This document shows, piece after piece, positions 4,678-7,780 of a stretch of DNA of 7,780 nucleotides. The DNA is from a bacterium (GTDB lineage Bacteria; Sumerlaeota; Sumerlaeia; UBA8349): assembly GCA_013203855.1 (NCBI GenBank), contig JABMPG010000528.1, positions 1 to 7,780 of the forward strand, written 5' to 3'. Numbering within the stretch: position 1 is the stretch's first letter; the number at the start of each line of letters is the position of its first letter. The notes under the pieces are model-generated. The model was not told the origin of the DNA. It saw only the letters and a program-made list of their open reading frames with translations, and searched no databases. The position numbers were made by a program, and so were the translations under genes.

Positions 4678-6888
4678 TTATTCGTAGAGAGACCAAGTGG
4701 CGCCGGTCCGGGTGACTACCAATGGCGGGGGCGGAGGAGGATCGCCGAAATCGATGATGCCGATCTGCTCGAATGGGATGCGTTGAAAACCGGGGATGCC
4801 GTAAGCGGGGGACGTGTCCTGGATCTGCAAATTCAGGTTCGCCTCGTCTATGAACTGGGGGTCCATGCGAGCAAGGGAAGTCTCGATGTTGATGAGGGAC
4901 ATGTATTCGCTGTAGGAGATGCCTCCCTGAGAGCCGAGATACAGCATGATTTGAACGTCGTTGAAGACATTGTGGGTCAAAATGTTGTTCTTCGGCTTCT
5001 TCGCCTCTTCGTAGCCCTCATCGAGAATAGCGGCGAGCGCGGGATAGGCGGCGCTCCAAGGGGGTTGGGTGTAGTTGTAGCGCTGGATTTTGTCCAGGAG
5101 ATTCCAGTTGTCGCCCGCGGTCAGGGTAATTCGGTCCACTCCCCGCGCATCCAGCGAGATGGCATACTTGCAGCCTACGATGATGTTGTTATCCACCACG
5201 TTGCTGCGCCCGCCCCCGATGAGGATTCCGGTATGGTCCACTTCATAGATGATGTTGCCCAGGATCGTGTCGCCGCTGTCGCAGTCGTCGAGATAGATGG
5301 CGTGGACTTCGTCAGAGAGGGCCGAGTTGATGTCGTGGATGAAATTGTAGCGAATCACATTTCCAAAACTTCCCCAGTCGCGGCCTGAATAGAGGGCGCC
5401 TGCATCGCCGGTTTCCTCGCAGACATGGTGAATATGATTGTACTCGATGACGTGGTTGTTGCCTTCGTACTTGATGGCCACGTGTGGCGCGTCGTGGATT
5501 TCGTTGTGCGACACGACTCCGCCCGAGCCGTAGAGCCTCACCGCGGGGCGATTGGTCCGACACCATCGGCCAAAGTGGTGAATGTCGCAGTTCAACACGC
5601 GATGGCTCGAAGGGTTGAGGGTGGCGCGGTCGCCGGCGTTGATCCAGACCGCTTCCTCTCCAGTATAGGAGATCTCCGACCTTTCGACCTTGTGCCACGT
5701 TCCCCCGCTGATGTACACGCCTTCGGTTCCGGCGTTTCTCAGGACGCAGTCCTGGATGATATTGCTGGTGGCTCCCTGGATGTTGATCAGTTTGGCTCGC
5801 GAAACTTCGAACGTGATCCCCTTGAATCGGAGGTAGGACGCGTTGTTGAGCCGCATCAATTCGCTGTCGATCACAGAGAGCAGGACAGTGCCCTCACTGA
5901 GTGGCGAAGGCGGCCAGAAATAGAGAATTCCGTCCTGGCGATCAAGATACCATTCCCCTGGAGTATCGAGTTCTTCCAGGAGATTCAGCGCGTACCAAGG
6001 GGCTCCGGTTCCGACGCCGTAGGATGGATTCTTGTCCAGGTATATCTGGGGGAGATCCTGATCGACATACTGCAAGGGGACGTAGTCATCGGCCCACAGA
6101 TAGTACCAGTAGCCGAAAACCCAAGGGTCCTTGGCATAGTACCACCGGTTGGGGCGGTCTCCGCTGTAGGAGAAAGCCTGGCCGTTCTGTCCCAGCGGAG
6201 CGCCTGTCGTGTAGGCGAAGCCCTCGTTTGGCCAGCGGGCCAGTTGCATGGGCAAGTCTTTGAAGAAGACTTCGAGCGGTGAGATCCCGGTTGAGATGTA
6301 CCCGCGGGGAACCATTTCGCCATAGGAGACCAAGCCCAATTGAACCAAGTCCACCTGCATGAGATTTCCCCGCGCGAGAGAGTCTATCCTCCACCAGTTC
6401 GGGGAGCTCGATGCGACGGTCGTGAAGAGGTGGGTGGGGACGACCACACCGCCGACGATTTTTGGTGTTTCGCCGGGATAGGCCCGATAGGAGATGTAGG
6501 AGGTGGGAGATCCGGAATCCTGAGACTCGAGTGTGAAAGGCCACTGCCTCTCGTAGTGCCCGCCTCTCAGCCAGACATTGACGCCATCCGCGGGAAGGTC
6601 GTAGGTCTGCTTGTAGATCCGGATCGCGTAGCGGGCGGCCTCGAGAGTCTGCAGGGGTTGGTTGATCGTGCCCGGATTCTGGTCACTTCCAGCCGGAGAG
6701 ATGTACAGATCGTAAGAGGCTTCGGACGGGAAGGTGTGTGAGAAGGTCAGAAGTAAAGCGATCAGGAGAGTATATCGTACGCCCCCCCGCGCGGCACTAC
6801 CTTGCCTTGCCCGGATGCCGGGCAATCGAATCGTGTTGCCAGCTCTGACCTGCGGACCAGAACCTGCCCTCAGCCATCGGCCTCGCAT
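4678..6888 (-). CDS. Exported right-handed parallel beta-helix protein, possible glycan-active enzyme
   Basis: The protein has 736 residues from the ATG at 6888, chosen because a strong GGGAGAGGG ribosome-binding stretch lies just upstream; in-frame starts at 6921 (ATG) and 6945 (GTG) have none. The N-terminus is Arg-rich and long (about 38 residues), then a hydrophobic core YTLLIALLLTF (39-49) and a likely signal-peptidase site near PSEA-S, so it is probably exported. DLYISPAGSDQNPGT at 60-74 is the usual opening of this family, with Gly-Ser-Asp and Asn-Pro-Gly-Thr. PGEWYLDRQDGILYFWPP at 310-327 precedes a helix of parallel-strand coils, about 347-581, with repeated N-x-I-x-x coils (HNEIHDA, EYNHIHHV, RYNFIHDI, GNIIYEV). 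Acidic groups ETGDAG (D495) and YLDD (532-535) are conserved-looking and could be catalytic, as in beta-helix glycoside hydrolases such as GH141; this is inferred. A six-proline stretch (717-722) is followed by only 14 residues. Confidence 0.85.
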   Translation of the reverse strand: MRGRWLRAGSGPQVRAGNTIRLPGIRARQGSAARGGVRYTLLIALLLTFSHTFPSEASYDLYISPAGSDQNPGTINQPLQTLEAARYAIRIYKQTYDLPADGVNVWLRGGHYERQWPFTLESQDSGSPTSYISYRAYPGETPKIVGGVVVPTHLFTTVASSSPNWWRIDSLARGNLMQVDLVQLGLVSYGEMVPRGYISTGISPLEVFFKDLPMQLARWPNEGFAYTTGAPLGQNGQAFSYSGDRPNRWYYAKDPWVFGYWYYLWADDYVPLQYVDQDLPQIYLDKNPSYGVGTGAPWYALNLLEELDTPGEWYLDRQDGILYFWPPSPLSEGTVLLSVIDSELMRLNNASYLRFKGITFEVSRAKLINIQGATSNIIQDCVLRNAGTEGVYISGGTWHKVERSEISYTGEEAVWINAGDRATLNPSSHRVLNCDIHHFGRWCRTNRPAVRLYGSGGVVSHNEIHDAPHVAIKYEGNNHVIEYNHIHHVCEETGDAGALYSGRDWGSFGNVIRYNFIHDINSALSDEVHAIYLDDCDSGDTILGNIIYEVDHTGILIGGGRSNVVDNNIIVGCKYAISLDARGVDRITLTAGDNWNLLDKIQRYNYTQPPWSAAYPALAAILDEGYEEAKKPKNNILTHNVFNDVQIMLYLGSQGGISYSEYMSLINIETSLARMDPQFIDEANLNLQIQDTSPAYGIPGFQRIPFEQIGIIDFGDPPPPPPLVVTRTGATWSLYE

Positions 6889-6928
6889 CGTTTCCCTCTC
6901 TCCCTCGCTCACGACGATCATGTCTAGA

Positions 6929-6958
6929 ATTTTCCCACGGAGCACGAGTCGATTTCAA
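6929..6958 (-). promoter_or_regulatory. Candidate promoter of the beta-helix gene
   Basis: On the minus strand TTGAAA (plus 6953-6958) matches five of six -35 bases. GAAAAT (plus 6929-6934) matches four of six -10 bases, with an 18-bp spacer. Transcription would start near 6922, giving a leader of about 34 nt. The inverted repeat at 6968-6984 is 9 bp upstream of this -35. Found by eye. Confidence 0.35.
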
Positions 6959-6967
6959 GGGAATTCG

Positions 6968-6984
6968 GTGGGTGAATCACCCAC
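6968..6984. promoter_or_regulatory. Perfect 17-bp inverted repeat between divergent promoters
   Basis: GTGGGTGA and TCACCCAC are exact reverse complements around a single central A. The repeat lies between the candidate -35 box of the leftward beta-helix gene (9 bp away) and that of the rightward gmd gene (24 bp away), a good place for one regulator to act on both. It shares the pattern GTRGGT-N5-WCCYAC with the repeat at 544-560. It could also fold as a 7-bp hairpin, but it is upstream of both predicted transcription starts, which favours a DNA-binding site. Confidence 0.5.
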
Positions 6985-7008
6985 ACTCGGATCCATTCCG
7001 GTCAAACC

Positions 7009-7037
7009 TTGACAAGTCGCCTGCTTTTGTCGACAAT
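7009..7037 (+). promoter_or_regulatory. Candidate sigma70-type promoter of gmd, with palindrome over the -10
   Basis: TTGACA at 7009-7014 is a perfect -35 box. GACAAT at 7032-7037 matches four of six -10 bases, at the ideal 17-bp spacing. The 10-bp palindrome TTGTCGACAA (7027-7036) overlaps the -10 and could be a repressor site or chance. Transcription would start near 7044, giving a leader of about 85 nt. This is the best promoter match in the window. Confidence 0.55.
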
Positions 7038-7045
7038 CTTCATCT

Positions 7046-7112
7046 CGATCAACGCCCAAGGGATAGAGGTCATTTCGGGCGATCGGGTGTTTTCGGTTTT
7101 CCAACCGCACCC
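7046..7112 (+). promoter_or_regulatory. Two predicted hairpins in the gmd leader
   Basis: First stem: CGAT (7046-7049) pairs with ATCG (7082-7085) and CGCCC (7053-7057) with GGGCG (7077-7081), 9 bp with a CAA bulge and a 19-nt loop, starting almost at the predicted transcription start. Second stem: GGGTG (7085-7089) pairs with CACCC (7108-7112) and CGGTT (7094-7098) with AACCG (7103-7107), 10 bp with a TTTT bulge and a TTCC loop. It ends 5 nt before the Shine-Dalgarno AGGAG. The two stems share base 7085. No known riboswitch class is recognised, and neither stem is followed by a T-run. Confidence 0.4.
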
Positions 7113-7128
7113 CGCATAGGAGACTTAA

Positions 7129-7780
7129 ATGGCTAAGACGGCTTTGATTACGGGAGTGACAGGACAGGACGGCGCTTACCTGGCCGAACTCCTTCTGGAA
7201 AAGGGATACACCGTGCATGGCATCAAGCGCCGGTCCTCCCTCTTCAACACCGAGCGTATCGACCACCTCTACCAGGATCCGCACGAACGGGATCGTCGGC
7301 TGGTCCTGCACTATGGGGACATGACGGACTCTACGAACCTGATCCGCATTCTGCAGCAGGTTCAACCGGACGAGATCTACAACCTGGCCGCTATGAGCCA
7401 CGTCAAGGTCTCCTTCGACATGACGGAGTACACGGCCAACGCCGATGGTTTGGGGACGATGCGGCTTCTGGAAGGGATCCGCATCCTGGGCTTGGAGAAG
7501 AAGTCGCGGTTCTATCAGGCTTCCACGTCCGAACTGTACGGCAAGGTGCAGGAGACCCCCCAGAGCGAAAAGACGCCTTTCTATCCGCGCTCTCCCTATG
7601 CGGTGGCCAAGCTGTACGCCTACTGGATCACCGTGAACTATCGGGAAGCCTACGGCATGTTCGCCTGCAACGGGATTCTGTTCAACCACGAGTCTCCTCT
7701 CCGGGGCGAGACCTTCGTTACGCGGAAGATCACGCGCGCTGTGGCCCGTATCAAACTGGGCCTGCAGAAGCGGCTCTACC
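7129..7780 (+). CDS. gmd: GDP-mannose 4,6-dehydratase, N-terminal part (runs off right edge)
   Basis: The first 217 codons are in the window. The enzyme oxidises and dehydrates GDP-D-mannose to GDP-4-keto-6-deoxymannose, the precursor of GDP-fucose, GDP-rhamnose and GDP-perosamine for surface polysaccharide. It is a cytoplasmic NADP-dependent extended short-chain dehydrogenase. Seen: the Rossmann motif TGVTGQDGAYLAELLLEKGY at 8-27 (GxxGxxG), VHGIKRRSS (29-37), HYGDMTD (61-67), NLAAMSHVKVSF (85-96; Met89 replaces the more usual Gln), and the catalytic set T133, E135, Y157 and K161 in STSELYG and SPYAVAK. NGILFNHESPLRGETFVTRK is a family hallmark. The start is fixed by AGGAG (7118-7122) 6 nt before the ATG. 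A fucose synthase or epimerase-reductase gene often follows gmd, but that would lie beyond the window. Confidence 0.97.
   Translation, partial: MAKTALITGVTGQDGAYLAELLLEKGYTVHGIKRRSSLFNTERIDHLYQDPHERDRRLVLHYGDMTDSTNLIRILQQVQPDEIYNLAAMSHVKVSFDMTEYTANADGLGTMRLLEGIRILGLEKKSRFYQASTSELYGKVQETPQSEKTPFYPRSPYAVAKLYAYWITVNYREAYGMFACNGILFNHESPLRGETFVTRKITRAVARIKLGLQKRLY

Noticed and set aside
5425..6282. Long 285-codon plus-strand open frame antisense to the beta-helix gene
   Set aside because: The opposite strand encodes a clear beta-helix protein with signal peptide and ribosome-binding site. The antisense translation has no recognisable motif and arises from codon-bias shadowing in G+C-rich DNA.
6955..7689. 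244-codon minus-strand frame antisense to gmd
   Set aside because: It runs through the well-supported gmd coding sequence and the promoter region; no domain is recognisable.

Overview
The window looks like chromosomal DNA of a free-living, didermic (Gram-negative type) bacterium of moderately high G+C. Two proteins carry export signals. One gene belongs to the diaminopimelate route to peptidoglycan and lysine, and one makes GDP-sugars for surface glycans. Large right-handed beta-helix proteins together with tandem CARDB-type proteins are frequent in the Planctomycetota-Verrucomicrobiota group and in candidate phyla such as Sumerlaeota or Hydrogenedentota. That placement is inference from protein style only; no marker gene here fixes the taxon. 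I see no tRNA, rRNA, CRISPR array, insertion sequence or phage gene.

Layout, left to right. (1) The 5' part of a nicotinate phosphoribosyltransferase gene (pncB-like) runs leftward off the edge (374 to 1). (2) A 335-bp divergent intergenic region (375-709) holds several short palindromes, a 17-bp operator-like inverted repeat, a candidate promoter and a leader with three predicted hairpins. (3) It leads rightward to a secreted protein made of three CARDB-like repeats (710-1990). (4) Next is an orphan NarL/FixJ-type response regulator (2194-2886), with an inverted repeat around its likely -10 box. (5) A sirtuin-type NAD-dependent deacylase gene (3071-3814) and dapF (3818-4666) are separated by only 3 bases and look like a two-gene operon. 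(6) A large exported right-handed beta-helix protein is encoded on the minus strand (6888 to 4678); its stop codon is only 11 bp from the dapF stop. (7) A second divergent intergenic region (6889-7128) has candidate promoters in both directions, with a perfect 17-bp inverted repeat between their -35 boxes. (8) The 5' part of GDP-mannose 4,6-dehydratase (gmd) runs off the right edge.

The genes are mostly housekeeping or of recognised families. The parts least explained by known families are regulatory. The CARDB gene and gmd share a promoter layout: a 17-bp inverted repeat of form GTRGGT-N5-WCCYAC, then 24-25 bp, then a TTGAC(A/C) -35 box, then a structured leader of roughly 85-90 nt ending in a Shine-Dalgarno sequence. 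If real, this would tie an exported protein of unknown role, the beta-helix protein and GDP-sugar synthesis into one cell-surface regulon, possibly under a LuxR-type regulator such as the one encoded in this window. That link is a hypothesis. All promoters, operators and RNA structures here were found by eye, without folding or motif software.
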